Positions 44,210 to 53,728 of a stretch of DNA of 64,000 bases are shown one piece after another. Source of the stretch: Corallococcus silvisoli (lineage in GTDB: Bacteria; Myxococcota; Myxococcia; Myxococcales; Myxococcaceae). The DNA lies in the NCBI RefSeq assembly GCF_009909145.1, contig NZ_JAAAPJ010000001.1, positions 1 through 64,000 on the forward strand. Reading direction: 5' to 3'. The notes under the pieces were generated by a model that saw only the letters and a list, made by a program, of their open reading frames with translations, had not been told where the DNA came from and did no database searches. The position numbers and the translations under genes are program-made. Numbering within the stretch: position 1 is the first letter of the stretch; every line of letters begins with the position of its first letter.

Positions 44210-45853
44210 TCAGGTGCCCTCCAGGCCCAGCTCGCGCACGCGCCGCTGGAGCGCGCGGCGGGAGACCTCCAGCTTCTGCACCATGCGGTCCAGGTCGCCT
44301 TCGCATTCGTGGAAGCAGCGGGTGATCTCCTCCGGGCTCAGGTCGCGCGCGGTGCGCAGCAGCGAGCTCTTGTCGATGAGCACGTACACGGAGGAGCGCG
44401 GGATGCCCAGCCAGTCCGCGGTGGCCTTCAGGTCCCACGCGCAGGCGCGCAGGGCCTCCAGCACCTCCTGTTCGCTCACGTCCGCGGGCTTGCGCCGCGC
44501 GGGCGTGCGGACCCCCGCCGGGGTGTTCTCCGCCGCCGGAGCGCCCCCGTCCACGGGCAGGACCTGCCCCGGGATGGGGAGGGCGTCCGCGTCCAGCGCC
44601 TGCTCCAGCCGGGCGTCCACGCGCAGCCCGGGCAGGCCCCGGCTGCCGATGACGAGCTGCCGCGCGACGTTGCGGAGCTGGCGCACGTTGCCGGGCCACG
44701 CGGAGCGCACCAGCCGCACGGCGAGGGACGCGGGCAGCCACGGTTCGGCCCGTGCGTCCGCGGACGTCAGGCGCTCCGCCTCGCCGGTGGACTCCAGCTC
44801 CTGGCGCGCGAAGTGGAGGAACAGCGACGCGATGTCCGCGCGGCGCTCGCGCAGCGGGGGCACGACGATTTCAAAGCCCGCCAGCCGGTGCAGCAGGGGC
44901 GCCTTGAAGCGGCCGTCCTGGATGCGCGCCTCCAGGTCCGCGTCCGTGGCTGTGACCAGCCGCACGTCGACGCGCACGGGGGCGTGTCCGCCCACGGGGT
45001 GCACCTCGCCCGTCTCCAGCACGCGCAGGAGCGCGGCCTGGACCTCCGGGGGCGCCTCGGCCACCTCGTCCAGGAAGAGGGTGCCGCCGTGGGCCGCGCG
45101 GAAGAAGCCGTCGCGGTCGCGCGTGGCGCCGGTGAAGGCCCCCCGGAGCGCGCCGAACAGCTCCGCGGCGATGAGGTCCCGGGACAGGGCGCCCAGGTTG
45201 ACGCTGACGAAGGGGCCGGCGCGGCGGGGGCTGTGCGCATGGAGCGCGCGCGCCACCAGCTCCTTGCCCGTGCCCGTCTCACCCCGCACCAGCACGGGGA
45301 CCTGGAGGTCCGCCACGCGCAGCACGTCCTCGCGCACGCGGACGATGCCCTCGCTGTCGCCCACCATGCCCAGCGCCGCCAGCTCCGCCGCGCCCTGGGG
45401 GCTGGGGCCGCGCGCGCGGGCCTGATGCAGCAGCAGGGCCACGCGCCCGGCCAGCACCAGCGGCACGCCCGCGACCAGCGCCTCGGCCGGGAACTCCCGC
45501 CCGCCGCGCACCGGCTCTCCGCCCACCAGCACGGGCGTCCCATCCTGCGGCACGAGCAGCCGCACCCCGCCACGCGTCCCCGCCTCGAAGCGCACCGGCG
45601 TGCGGCTCAGGAACGGGTCCCCCAGGGGCAGCGACAGCACGCCACCCGGGCGGCTGAAGTCCGGGGCGTTGCGCGACAGCTCCACCGCGCGCTCCCCCGA
45701 CAGCAGCCCCTCCAGCAGCAGCCGTTCCCCCACGCGCTGGGGCTGGGCATGGCCAATGAGCGTCAACGCGGGCACCGCCTGGGCGGTCTGCGAGGGCGTT
45801 CCGTGCGTGCGGACGGCGGTCGTCGAGAATTCGGCGGGATTCTTGGGCGGCAT
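44210..45853 (-). CDS. Sigma-54-dependent activator with divergent FHA domain (activator 2)
   Basis: 547 residues, a paralogue of activator 1. An FHA-like domain occupies about 28-145 (VGERLLLEGL, LSRNAPDF, DPFLSRTPV). The AAA+ core has Walker A GETGTGKE (191-198), a canonical GAFTGA loop (238-243) and Walker B GTLFLDEV (257-264). The C-terminus repeats the two helix-turn-helix-like units (DLKATADWLGIPRSSVYVLI, then DLDRMVQKLEVSRRALQRRV). The ATG at 45853, with GGAGG just upstream, aligns with the start of activator 1; the frame is open 103 codons further but that part is low-complexity. Activation of copies A and B, and possibly the OmpA/Cys-rich operon, is suggested by the shared palindromes. 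Confidence 0.9.
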   Translation of the reverse strand: MPPKNPAEFSTTAVRTHGTPSQTAQAVPALTLIGHAQPQRVGERLLLEGLLSGERAVELSRNAPDFSRPGGVLSLPLGDPFLSRTPVRFEAGTRGGVRLLVPQDGTPVLVGGEPVRGGREFPAEALVAGVPLVLAGRVALLLHQARARGPSPQGAAELAALGMVGDSEGIVRVREDVLRVADLQVPVLVRGETGTGKELVARALHAHSPRRAGPFVSVNLGALSRDLIAAELFGALRGAFTGATRDRDGFFRAAHGGTLFLDEVAEAPPEVQAALLRVLETGEVHPVGGHAPVRVDVRLVTATDADLEARIQDGRFKAPLLHRLAGFEIVVPPLRERRADIASLFLHFARQELESTGEAERLTSADARAEPWLPASLAVRLVRSAWPGNVRQLRNVARQLVIGSRGLPGLRVDARLEQALDADALPIPGQVLPVDGGAPAAENTPAGVRTPARRKPADVSEQEVLEALRACAWDLKATADWLGIPRSSVYVLIDKSSLLRTARDLSPEEITRCFHECEGDLDRMVQKLEVSRRALQRRVRELGLEGT

Positions 45854-46088
45854 GGACCTCCGGGGAAGCCTACAACGGGCTGGCTGCACCTGGGCCCACC
45901 AGGCGGGTTGCCTCCCTCCTTCTGCTTCATTGGGGATGGTCCTTTCCGGTGGGACCGGCCAGGGGGCTTCCCCATGGCTGCCCGTCCGGTGGGCCCAGGC
46001 CCGTGGGGGCGAGGAGCGCGCCCGCGCCCCACCCCGTGAATAGTGTTGAACCGTCCGCCGTGTGGATCTTCGAGAGAGCCCGAACTCC

Positions 46089-46802
46089 ATGTCCCCATCG
46101 ACCTCGAACAGCGCCCTCTTCGATGCCGTCCTGTTCGACCTGGACGGCGTCGTCATCGACACGACCGAGCTGCACTACCGCGTCTGGGAGGAGTTCTCCC
46201 GGGACCGGGGCTACGCGCCCACGCGGGAGGAGCTGCTCGCCACCAACGGGCGGCGGGCGGGCGAGACGCTGCGCGCGTGGTTCGGCACGCAGCTGAGCGA
46301 CGAGGAGGTGGAGGCGCTCACGAACGACCGGGAGCGGGCCTTCCACCGCCTGCTCGCCCACGAGCCGGTGGTCGCGGTCCCCGGGGTGGAGGCCTATCTG
46401 CGCTCCCTGCGTCAGGCCGGAGTGCCCTGGGCCCTGGGCACCAGCGCCCTGGCGGAGAACGCGGAGCTGGCCCTGGAGCGCGTGGGGCTGGAGGACCTGT
46501 TCCCCGTGCGCGTGACCTCCCGGGACGTCACCTGGGGCAAGCCGCATCCGGAGGTGTACCTCAAGGCGGCCTCCGCGCTGGGCGTCGCCCCCGAGGCGTG
46601 CGTGGTGTTCGAGGACGCGGTGGCGGGCCTCAGGGCCGCGCGGGCCGCGGGCGCGGCGTGCGTCGCCGTGGCCACCTCGTTCCCGCGCCACGTCCTGGCG
46701 CGGGAGAAGCCGGACTGGCTGGTGAAGGACTTCCGGGACCTGCCCGCGGCGCTGCGCCCCGGAGGTCAGGGCCTCATGGCGCCGACGGGACCTCACCCGT
46801 GA
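46089..46802 (+). CDS. HAD-superfamily phosphatase/phosphomutase (beta-PGM-like)
   Basis: 237 residues. HAD motifs are complete: FDLDGVVIDT with nucleophile Asp17 and Asp19, GTSALAEN (motif II), a lysine in WGKPHPEVY (motif III) and FEDAVAGLRAA (motif IV). A helical cap domain lies between motifs I and II, which places it near beta-phosphoglucomutase and sugar-phosphate phosphatases. The substrate is not deducible. The ATG at 46089 is divergent from activator 2, and the 3' end overlaps the convergent lipoprotein gene by 29 bp. Confidence 0.85.
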   Translation: MSPSTSNSALFDAVLFDLDGVVIDTTELHYRVWEEFSRDRGYAPTREELLATNGRRAGETLRAWFGTQLSDEEVEALTNDRERAFHRLLAHEPVVAVPGVEAYLRSLRQAGVPWALGTSALAENAELALERVGLEDLFPVRVTSRDVTWGKPHPEVYLKAASALGVAPEACVVFEDAVAGLRAARAAGAACVAVATSFPRHVLAREKPDWLVKDFRDLPAALRPGGQGLMAPTGPHP

Positions 46803-47541
46803 GCACGCAGATGAACGCGTCCGGGTCGCACTTCACGGGGAAGAGCGGGTTGATGCCGGAGCCGCGCAGCCGGCCCGCGTCGTAGTCCGCGTACGGGTCG
46901 CACAGCGTGTCGTCCGGCAGCTTCGTCTTGCTGTTCTGGCACTTCACCACGGGCCAGATGCCCTTCACGTCGTAGGCGGCGGTGCAGCCGTTCTCCGTGT
47001 AGACGAGCTCCGCGGTGAACTGCGTGCCCGGAATCTCCGGCGTGTTGTAGATGCGCAGGTGGCTCCACGCGTAGCCGTACTCCTGCGCGGGCAGCACGCC
47101 GCCGTCGGACGCCTGGGCCGCGGCCACCTCCAGCCGCGTGGGCGTCAGCTCCGGCACCGAGCAGAAGTGGTCCGCCCCGGGCGTCGGGGACGCGAAGGCG
47201 CCCACCGCCGTGGCGGAGGCGGTGGAGTCCGCCGACAACCGGGACGCGAAGTCCTCCAGCAGCTTGCCCAGCCGCGCGCTGCGCACGCCCACCGTGTCGG
47301 GGGCCTCCGGTGCGGGGCTGAAGAACTTCTGCAGGCCCAGCGGCTCCGGCTTGAGCCGCGAGCAGACCAGGTCCGGGTTCTGCCCGGCCTTGAGCTGGTA
47401 CGTCGCGGCGAACGAGCCGGTGGAGCCGTCCGACACGGCGCGCGCCACCACGCACTCGGGCTCCGGTTCGCTGCCGCACGCGCCCACGGCGACAGCGGCG
47501 GCCGCGAGCCCTGCACTGATTGCCATCCATCGAAGCTTCAT
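46774..47541 (-). CDS. Lipoprotein of unknown function downstream of the Oar-like receptor
   Basis: 255 residues with a signal peptide and lipobox VGAC (about residue 22). The mature part has several conserved-looking Cys residues (CVVAR, LVCSRL, HFCSVPEL, NGCTAAY, VKCQNS, LCDPY, KCDPDAFIC) that suggest disulphides. I do not recognise a family. It begins 25 bp after the receptor stop on the same strand, so the two are co-transcribed, and it could be a periplasmic or outer-membrane partner of the receptor. An ATG five codons upstream (47556) is an equally possible start. Confidence 0.7.
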   Translation of the reverse strand: MKLRWMAISAGLAAAAVAVGACGSEPEPECVVARAVSDGSTGSFAATYQLKAGQNPDLVCSRLKPEPLGLQKFFSPAPEAPDTVGVRSARLGKLLEDFASRLSADSTASATAVGAFASPTPGADHFCSVPELTPTRLEVAAAQASDGGVLPAQEYGYAWSHLRIYNTPEIPGTQFTAELVYTENGCTAAYDVKGIWPVVKCQNSKTKLPDDTLCDPYADYDAGRLRGSGINPLFPVKCDPDAFICVLTGEVPSAP

Positions 47542-47566
47542 CGCGGGGGTCCTCATGGGCGGTGGC

Positions 47567-50500
47567 CTAGAAGCTCAGCTCCGCGCCCAGGCGGATGGAG
47601 CGCGGGGCCTGGTAGGCGGTGGGCCGCTTGAAGTTGGGGTTGATGTCCTGCACGCCGATGGGCAGGCCCGTGGCGGTGGAGATGACCTTGCAGTGGGGGT
47701 TCTTCGCGCTGAGGCAGGCGGTGAGGTCATCCGGCGTGCCACCCTGCTCGATGGCGTACACCCGCGTGAAGGTGAAGGTCTGGTCCACGTCCGTGTACTG
47801 CTGGAAGTTGAAGAGGTTGAACACGTCCAGGGACACCGTGAGGGCGTAGCCCTTGGACAGCCCCTGGACGAGGCCCACGTGGCCGTCCACGCCGTGCACC
47901 CAGGGCAGCCGGCCCGCGCTGCCGCGCGGCAGGATGAACGTCTCCGAACCGCTGCGGCGCGGGTGCGCGCCCAGGTAGTTGAGCGGCGTGCCGGAGCGCG
48001 CCCGGTAGTTGCCGCCCACCACGAACCGGGTCTTCGACGTGAGGATCAGCTCCTTGGCGGCGTACAGCTTGAACGCGTGGGTGCGGTCGCCGGGCAGCGG
48101 GCCCTCGCGGTTGATGGTGAGCGACACCAGGTCGAAGTCGCGCGTGAGGTTGGGGGACAGCTGGCCGGTGTCCGCGCGGAACAGCCCCGAGTAGTTCCCG
48201 CGCAGGGTGGACCACGTGTAGCTGGCCTGGGCGAGCCATCCATCCGTGAAGTTGCGCTGGAAGTAGACGTTGACGGCGTCGTACTTGCGCTTCGCCAGCG
48301 GGAAGTCCGTGGAGTAGCCCTTGCCCGGGTTGCCCAGGAAGAAGGTGCTGCCGTCGTCGCGGCTCATGTCCTCGATGACGTCGTTGAGGTAGCGCCGGGT
48401 GTACGTGGTGCCCAGGCGGCTGGCGGCCAGCAGCTCGTACTCACCGCCCAGCACGAACTCGTCCGCGGACTGGGCGCGGATCTTCGGATCCACCGGCACG
48501 CGGTCGCCGCCCTGCGCGTCCCAGAGCTGGTTGGGGCTCTCGCGGTTGCCAATGGGCTGGCGGTTGGCGTCCAGGGTGCAGTCCACGAGCAGCGACCCCT
48601 CGCGGGACGGGTTGCACGGAGGGGCCGCGTAGGTGGCGGACAGCAGCTGCTGCTGGGGGAAGGACAGGTCCGCCATGTCCAGGGGGACGTTCTCGAAGAA
48701 GCGCGCGTAGTTGGCGAAGAGCTTGGCGCGGCCCTTCTGCGTCGGGTCGTAGATGACGCCCAGGCGCGGGGACCACTGGTTGGGCAGGTGCAGGCCCACC
48801 TGTCCATCCAGGCCGTAGATGGTCTGCACGTCGTAGCGCACGCCCACGTTGACGGTGACCTTGTCCAGGATGGACCAGCTGTCCTGGAGGAAGCCGCCCA
48901 CGGTGGTGGACGTGGAGGTGCCCTCCTTGCTGGCCAGGAACACGGGCTGGTCCGGGCCCTCCAGGTAGCCGTACTGGTTGAGGCTGAAGAAGCAGTCGCC
49001 GCCGGTGCACTCCTGCCAGGGCGTGAGGCCGGTGCGCGCGCGGTTGTTGTAGAAGCTCATGCGCTCGAGGTCCGCGCCGGCCTTGAGGATGTGGTGGCCC
49101 AGGGCCTCCACCAGGTAGGTGCCCAGCACCTTGCCCTGCACGCGGTCCAGCCGCTGGATGCTGATGGTGCCGGGGCCGCCGGTGGAGTAGGCGGCGACGG
49201 GACAGCGCACGGCCTGTTCGGCGGGCGTGGTGCCGCAGGCGTCGGGGTCGGGCAGCGTCTCGAACTCGTTGATGGTGTGGAAGCCGGGGTTGCGGGTGCG
49301 GCGCCACGCGATGTTGGACTTCGCGGACAGGCCCTCGCCGGAGCCCAGGCCCGAGCCGTCCGACGGGAGGATGGAGTCCGCCTGGTGGTGCCAGCCGAGC
49401 GTCGCGTCCACGAGCAGCTTCTTGTCGAAGAAGGCCGACGTCTGCTTCGCCACCAGGTCCAGCGTGCTGTTGCTGCGCCGGGTGGCGATGGCTTCATAGG
49501 CGCCCTGCACGAAGGCGGTGCATGACAGGCTCAAGCACACCTCGGGCTCGCCGTCGTCGCTGAAGGAGTACTTGCCGCTGCCGCCGGACGTGCGCGGCGT
49601 GCCGAAGATGGAGACGGCGAGGCTGTGGTCCGGGTTGAAGTTGTAGGTGAGCTTGCCCAGGTACTGGATGCTGCGCTCGTCCGCGAAGCGGCTGACGCGG
49701 CTGCCGTCGATGGGCGTCACCCGCGAGAAGCCGGTGGTGGGGTCCTTGCGGCGCGCGCCCACGGCGGAGCAGCCCTGGGCGGGGTCCACCTCCGTGCACA
49801 CCTCATAGCTGCTCAGCTGCCGGTCCACCTGGATGCGATTGAAGGACGGCGCGACGCCCACGTAGAACCAGAGCTTGTCCTTGAGCAGCGGGCCGCCCAG
49901 GTCGAAGCCGAAGTCTCCCAGGTTGTGGGCGCTGCCCTGCGCGGAGATGACGCTGCCCTCCCGCAGGATCTCCCTTCCGGGCGCCTGGAGGCCGCCGGGC
50001 GCCATGTTGGCGAAGACGGAGCCGTGGAATTCATTGGAGCCGGACTTGGTGGTGACGTTGAGCACGCCGCCGGTGGAGCGGCCGTACTCCGGCATGTAGC
50101 CGCTGGTGATGATGTTGGCCTCCTTCACGAACTGCACGGACAGGGGCGTGCCCAGCGTCCCCACGCCGGGGTCGTTCACGGACAGGCCGTCCACGACGTA
50201 CTGGCTCTCCGGTGAGGAGCTGCCGCTGATGCTCACGCCGTAGCGGTCCTCGGTGGCGCCGGGGGCCAGCTCCGCCAGGCTCTCGAAGGAGCGGGACGCG
50301 GCGCCCTTGGTGCCGGGCCGGATGACGGCGATGTTGCGGATGAACTCCTGGTCCACGGTGATGCCCGCGGCGCTGGAGCCCACGTCCAGCGTGGGCGGCG
50401 AGCCCACCACCTCGACGTCCAGGCTCAGCGTGTCCGGGACCAGCTCCGCGTTGAAGCGGATGGTCCGGTCGATGCGCAGCAGGATTCCCGTGCGCGCATA

Positions 50501-50770
50501 GGGCTGGAAGCCCTGGCCTTCGAAGCGCAGCGTGTACGTGCCCGAGGGCAGCTGCGGGAGGCGGTAGAGGCCGGTCTTGTCGCTGAGCACCGTGCGCTCG
50601 CCCTGCAACTGCGGCGAGGTGGCGGTGACGACGACGTCCGCCAGCGGCTGCTTGTCGAGCGTGTTCACCAGGGTCCCGGTGATGACCGAGTTGCCCTGGG
50701 CGAACGCCCCGGTTCCCCACAGCAGGACCATGAGCCACAGCCCACGGATGACACGGACACGACTGGACAC
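47567..50770 (-). CDS. Oar-like TonB-dependent outer-membrane receptor
   Basis: 1067 residues. The signal peptide ends at GAFAQ. A carboxypeptidase-regulatory-like domain follows (about 28-105: VITGTLVNTLDKQPLADVVV, GLYRLPQLPSGTYTLRFEGQGF). Then comes the plug (YVVDGLSVNDPGVGTLG, GYMPEYGRSTGGVLNVTTKSGSNEFHG) and a long beta-barrel ending in a terminal Phe. This is the plan of Oar proteins of Myxococcus, one of which was reported to take part in secretion of the protease PopC. The GTG at 50770 is chosen because the signal peptide starts there and GGAGGGG is upstream; the frame is open 120 codons further but overlaps the divergent gene at 51006. Substrate unknown. Confidence 0.88.
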   Translation of the reverse strand: MSSRVRVIRGLWLMVLLWGTGAFAQGNSVITGTLVNTLDKQPLADVVVTATSPQLQGERTVLSDKTGLYRLPQLPSGTYTLRFEGQGFQPYARTGILLRIDRTIRFNAELVPDTLSLDVEVVGSPPTLDVGSSAAGITVDQEFIRNIAVIRPGTKGAASRSFESLAELAPGATEDRYGVSISGSSSPESQYVVDGLSVNDPGVGTLGTPLSVQFVKEANIITSGYMPEYGRSTGGVLNVTTKSGSNEFHGSVFANMAPGGLQAPGREILREGSVISAQGSAHNLGDFGFDLGGPLLKDKLWFYVGVAPSFNRIQVDRQLSSYEVCTEVDPAQGCSAVGARRKDPTTGFSRVTPIDGSRVSRFADERSIQYLGKLTYNFNPDHSLAVSIFGTPRTSGGSGKYSFSDDGEPEVCLSLSCTAFVQGAYEAIATRRSNSTLDLVAKQTSAFFDKKLLVDATLGWHHQADSILPSDGSGLGSGEGLSAKSNIAWRRTRNPGFHTINEFETLPDPDACGTTPAEQAVRCPVAAYSTGGPGTISIQRLDRVQGKVLGTYLVEALGHHILKAGADLERMSFYNNRARTGLTPWQECTGGDCFFSLNQYGYLEGPDQPVFLASKEGTSTSTTVGGFLQDSWSILDKVTVNVGVRYDVQTIYGLDGQVGLHLPNQWSPRLGVIYDPTQKGRAKLFANYARFFENVPLDMADLSFPQQQLLSATYAAPPCNPSREGSLLVDCTLDANRQPIGNRESPNQLWDAQGGDRVPVDPKIRAQSADEFVLGGEYELLAASRLGTTYTRRYLNDVIEDMSRDDGSTFFLGNPGKGYSTDFPLAKRKYDAVNVYFQRNFTDGWLAQASYTWSTLRGNYSGLFRADTGQLSPNLTRDFDLVSLTINREGPLPGDRTHAFKLYAAKELILTSKTRFVVGGNYRARSGTPLNYLGAHPRRSGSETFILPRGSAGRLPWVHGVDGHVGLVQGLSKGYALTVSLDVFNLFNFQQYTDVDQTFTFTRVYAIEQGGTPDDLTACLSAKNPHCKVISTATGLPIGVQDINPNFKRPTAYQAPRSIRLGAELSF

Positions 50771-51005
50771 GTTGAGGCCCCTCCCGGCGAAGGCGGCGCA
50801 CTCTGTCGCAAAACGTGAGAAATCCACCAGACCTAAAGAACTGGATTTTGCTGTCAGGGCCGCGAAGTCCTGGCCGGGTGCGTCAGGCACTGGAGGGCAG
50901 CAGGCCGTGTCCGCGGGGTGATGGCGGCGGGAGTGGCGAGGTCGCATCCATCCGGGGCCGCGATGGGAGTCGCGGCGCTTCGATGTGGGAACGAGGAGAA
51001 CGGCG

Positions 51006-51524
51006 ATGCGATTGGATGGGGTGCGGCAGGTGATGATGGGTGTGGTGTTGGCGGTGGTGATGGCGACGGGGGCGCAGGCGGAGACGGTGCTGTTGACGTG
51101 TCCGGTGGGGACATCGGTCTCGAAGTTCACGCCGGGGGTGACGCTGACGCCGCGTCAGACGGCGTCGGAGGAGAAGGCGCTCTTCGGGCCGTGCGTGGGG
51201 CTCCCGGTGGACCTGGTCTACGCGAGCTTCGACTTCCAGGGGACGGGCCTGGTCTCGTGTCTGTCGAATGGGAGCGCGGGCCGCTTCACGGTGACCTGGA
51301 GTGACGGCAGCACGAGCACGGTGGACCAGGCCACCGTCATCACGGCGCGGGCGGGCGCGTCCGTATCCTCGGTGTCCGGGACGGTCACGAGCGGCACCCG
51401 GTTCGTGGGTGCCTTCATCGAGCACACGGTGGCGCTGGCGCAGCTGGACCTGACGAAGTGCCTGAGCCCCCTGGGCTTCACGGCCGCGGCGGGGCCTGGG
51501 ACGCTGACCGTGCTGGGGCTCTAG
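51006..51524 (+). CDS. Small secreted protein of unknown function
   Basis: 172 residues with a signal peptide cut after AQA (about residue 25). The mature domain has Cys at four places (LLTCPVG, FGPCVG, VSCLSN, TKCLSP), likely two disulphides, and a beta-rich pattern (SAGRFTVTWSDGSTSTVD). The layout LTCPVGTSVSKFTPGVTLTP resembles secreted proteins found in actinobacteria and myxobacteria whose role is not known. The ATG at 51006 has GAGGAG seven bases upstream. It diverges from the receptor gene across a 235-bp gap that contains an A+T-rich patch at about 50811-50865. Confidence 0.65.
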   Translation: MRLDGVRQVMMGVVLAVVMATGAQAETVLLTCPVGTSVSKFTPGVTLTPRQTASEEKALFGPCVGLPVDLVYASFDFQGTGLVSCLSNGSAGRFTVTWSDGSTSTVDQATVITARAGASVSSVSGTVTSGTRFVGAFIEHTVALAQLDLTKCLSPLGFTAAAGPGTLTVLGL

Positions 51525-51621
51525 CGCGGGACGGCTGGCCCTTCAGCAGGGGGCACACCGTGGGGCGCGGAACTGTTCTTCCGCGCCCCCTTCCTCCCCC
51601 CGGAAGGACACGGACGTCACC

Positions 51622-52359
51622 TCAGAAGCCCTTCAGCGCTCCACCGTCGCAGGCGATGGACTGTCCGCTGATATACGCGGCCGGCTCCGACGCCAGGAAC
51701 GTCACCAGCGCCGCGAACTCCTCGGGCCTCCCCAGCCGGCGCGCGGGGATGTTCGGCGCCACCTTCTCGTCGGACAGGCCCAGGTCCTTCATCCGGTCCG
51801 TCGCGTGGTAGCCCGGCAGCGCCGCGTTCACCGTGATGCCATACGGCGCCACCTCGTTGCTCAGGCTCTTCACCAGCCCCAGCAGGCCCGCGCGCAAGCC
51901 ATTGGACACCGTCAGGTTGTTCATCGCCTCACGCGCCGCCGTGGACGTCACCAGCACGATGCGGCCCCAGCCCTGCGCCTTCATGCCCGGCAGCGCCGCC
52001 TGAATCGCCTCCACCGTGGACAGCCACAGGCTCTGGAAGGACGCCTGCCATTGCTCGCCCGTGATGGCCTCGAAGCCACCGGACGGCGGCCCGCCCGTGT
52101 TCACCACCAGCACGTCCAGCCCGCCCAGCTTCTCCGTCACCTCGCGCACCAGCTCGCGCGCCGTCCCGGCTTGCGTCAAGTCACACGGCACCGCCAGCGC
52201 CGCGCCCAGCTCCTTCGCCGCCTTCTGGAGCTTCTCCCCACCGCGCGACGACACCGCCACCGTCGCCCGCTCCTGCACCAGCGTCTGCGCGATGGCGCGC
52301 CCCAACCCGGACGACGCGCCCGTCACCAACGCCCGCCTACCCTTCAAGCCGAAATCCAT
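51622..52359 (-). CDS. Atypical short-chain dehydrogenase (SDR) without the catalytic Tyr/Lys
   Basis: 245 residues with a complete Rossmann fold: TGASSGLG (cofactor loop) and VVNTGGPP in place of NNAG. The usual YxxxK active site is replaced by LTVSNGLRAGLLG, so neither Tyr nor Lys is in register; Ser142-type residues precede it in VTSTAAREA. A branch of SDR proteins with (L/V)SNxLRAG is known to me and its chemistry is uncertain. It is the last gene of the kynurenine operon, overlapping the monooxygenase gene by 23 bp, so a role in that pathway or an associated side reaction is possible. Confidence 0.75.
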   Translation of the reverse strand: MDFGLKGRRALVTGASSGLGRAIAQTLVQERATVAVSSRGGEKLQKAAKELGAALAVPCDLTQAGTARELVREVTEKLGGLDVLVVNTGGPPSGGFEAITGEQWQASFQSLWLSTVEAIQAALPGMKAQGWGRIVLVTSTAAREAMNNLTVSNGLRAGLLGLVKSLSNEVAPYGITVNAALPGYHATDRMKDLGLSDEKVAPNIPARRLGRPEEFAALVTFLASEPAAYISGQSIACDGGALKGF

Positions 52360-53728
52360 CCGCGTGCTCCTTCATGAAAGGGGTCAGCCGGCCGCGGATC
52401 AGCTTCGCCGCCGCGTCCAGGTCCACGTCCTCGGGGCGCTTCAGCGCCCGCGACAGCTCCGCCACGATGCCGCCCGCGATGGTGCCCACCTCGTACGCCA
52501 ACCGGTAGGGCGCGCGGCTGAAGCTCACCAGCGTGTAGCGATTGACGAACTCCCCCGGGAAGGCGTTGAGCAACACCTTCTCCACGCCCTTCTCCAACAG
52601 GAAGCGCGGATCCCCGGTGCTGTCGCGCATCTCGATGAAGTTCTCCACCGCCATGTCCGCGATGGCATCCGCGTTCGTCTTGCGCAGCGCCTCGAATGCG
52701 CCGAACGCCTGCTCCCAGTCCGGCCGCGCCTCCAGGAGCGAGTCCAGCACCACGCAGTCCTCGAAGCCGCAGTTCATCCCCTGCCCGTAGAAGGGGACCA
52801 TCGCGTGCGCCGCGTCGCCCAGCAGCAGCGTGCGCCCGCCCACGCGCCACGGCGCGCACTTCACCGTCACCATCTGCCCCGTGGGCCGGGAGAAGAACTC
52901 CTCCACCAGCCCGGGGATCAGCGCCTTCACGTCCGGGAACTGCTCCTGGAAGAACGCCTCCAGCGACTCGGGCGTCTGGAGCGCCGCGAAGCTCATGGGC
53001 CCCTGCCACGGCAGGAACAGCGTGCAGGTGAAGCTGCCGTCCTCGTTGGGCAGCGCGATGAGCATGTACGAACCGCGCGGCCAGATGTGCAGCGCGTGCT
53101 TCTCCATCTGGAAGCGCCCGCCCTCGCCCGGCGGAATCGTCAGCTCCTTGTAGCCATGCCCCAGCGTCTCCTGGGACGCGTGGAAGCCCGGCTGGGGCTG
53201 AAGGGCCTGCCGCACCGCGGAGCCGGAGCCGTCCGTGCCGAACACCACCGCGTCCCGCACCTCGCGCGTCTCGCCCGTGGCCTCGTCCTGCACCGTCAGG
53301 TTCCCCGCAGCCGGGTCGGCGTGCGTCACCCGCTGGCGGAAGCGCAGGTGCACCCGGCCCGTCTCCTCCGCGCGCGTCATCAGGAACCGGTTCAGCCACC
53401 CGCGCGACAGCGAGTTGATGTGCTGCGAGTCGTCCTTCCCATAGGGCTGGTACGCCAGCTCGCCGCGCACCGGATGGATGACCCGCCCGCGCATGGGGAT
53501 GGCGTGCTTCAGCGCCTCCTCCTCCAGCCCCACCTGCCACAGCGCGTGCAGGCCGCGCGTGGAGATGGCCAGGTTGATGGAGCGCCCCGCGTCCAGCGTC
53601 TCGCGGCGCATGTCCGGGCGGCGCTCCAGCACCTCCACCGTGTGTCCGCGGCGGGCCAGGTACAGCGACAGGAGCGACCCCACGAGCCCCGCCCCCACCA
53701 CCGTCAGCTTGGACTCATTCGAGGGCAT
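52337..53728 (-). CDS. kmo: Kynurenine 3-monooxygenase
   Basis: 463-residue FAD-dependent hydroxylase converting L-kynurenine to 3-hydroxykynurenine with NADPH and O2. The FAD motif is VVGAGLVGSLLSLYLARRG (9-27). GTDGSGSAVR lies in the middle and GDAAHAMVPFYGQGMNCGFED, strongly typical of Kmo, binds FAD near residue 300. YKELTIPP and the tail LVSFSRAPYRLAYEVG are also family-like. The C-terminus lacks the mitochondrial membrane anchor, as in bacterial enzymes. It overlaps kynU by 14 bp upstream and the SDR gene by 23 bp downstream, so it is tightly coupled. Confidence 0.93.
   Translation of the reverse strand: MPSNESKLTVVGAGLVGSLLSLYLARRGHTVEVLERRPDMRRETLDAGRSINLAISTRGLHALWQVGLEEEALKHAIPMRGRVIHPVRGELAYQPYGKDDSQHINSLSRGWLNRFLMTRAEETGRVHLRFRQRVTHADPAAGNLTVQDEATGETREVRDAVVFGTDGSGSAVRQALQPQPGFHASQETLGHGYKELTIPPGEGGRFQMEKHALHIWPRGSYMLIALPNEDGSFTCTLFLPWQGPMSFAALQTPESLEAFFQEQFPDVKALIPGLVEEFFSRPTGQMVTVKCAPWRVGGRTLLLGDAAHAMVPFYGQGMNCGFEDCVVLDSLLEARPDWEQAFGAFEALRKTNADAIADMAVENFIEMRDSTGDPRFLLEKGVEKVLLNAFPGEFVNRYTLVSFSRAPYRLAYEVGTIAGGIVAELSRALKRPEDVDLDAAAKLIRGRLTPFMKEHADGFRLEG

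Noticed and set aside
50771..51130. N-terminal extension of the Oar-like receptor
   Set aside because: It would overlap the divergent secreted-protein gene; a GTG with a good ribosome site at 50770 begins a proper signal peptide.
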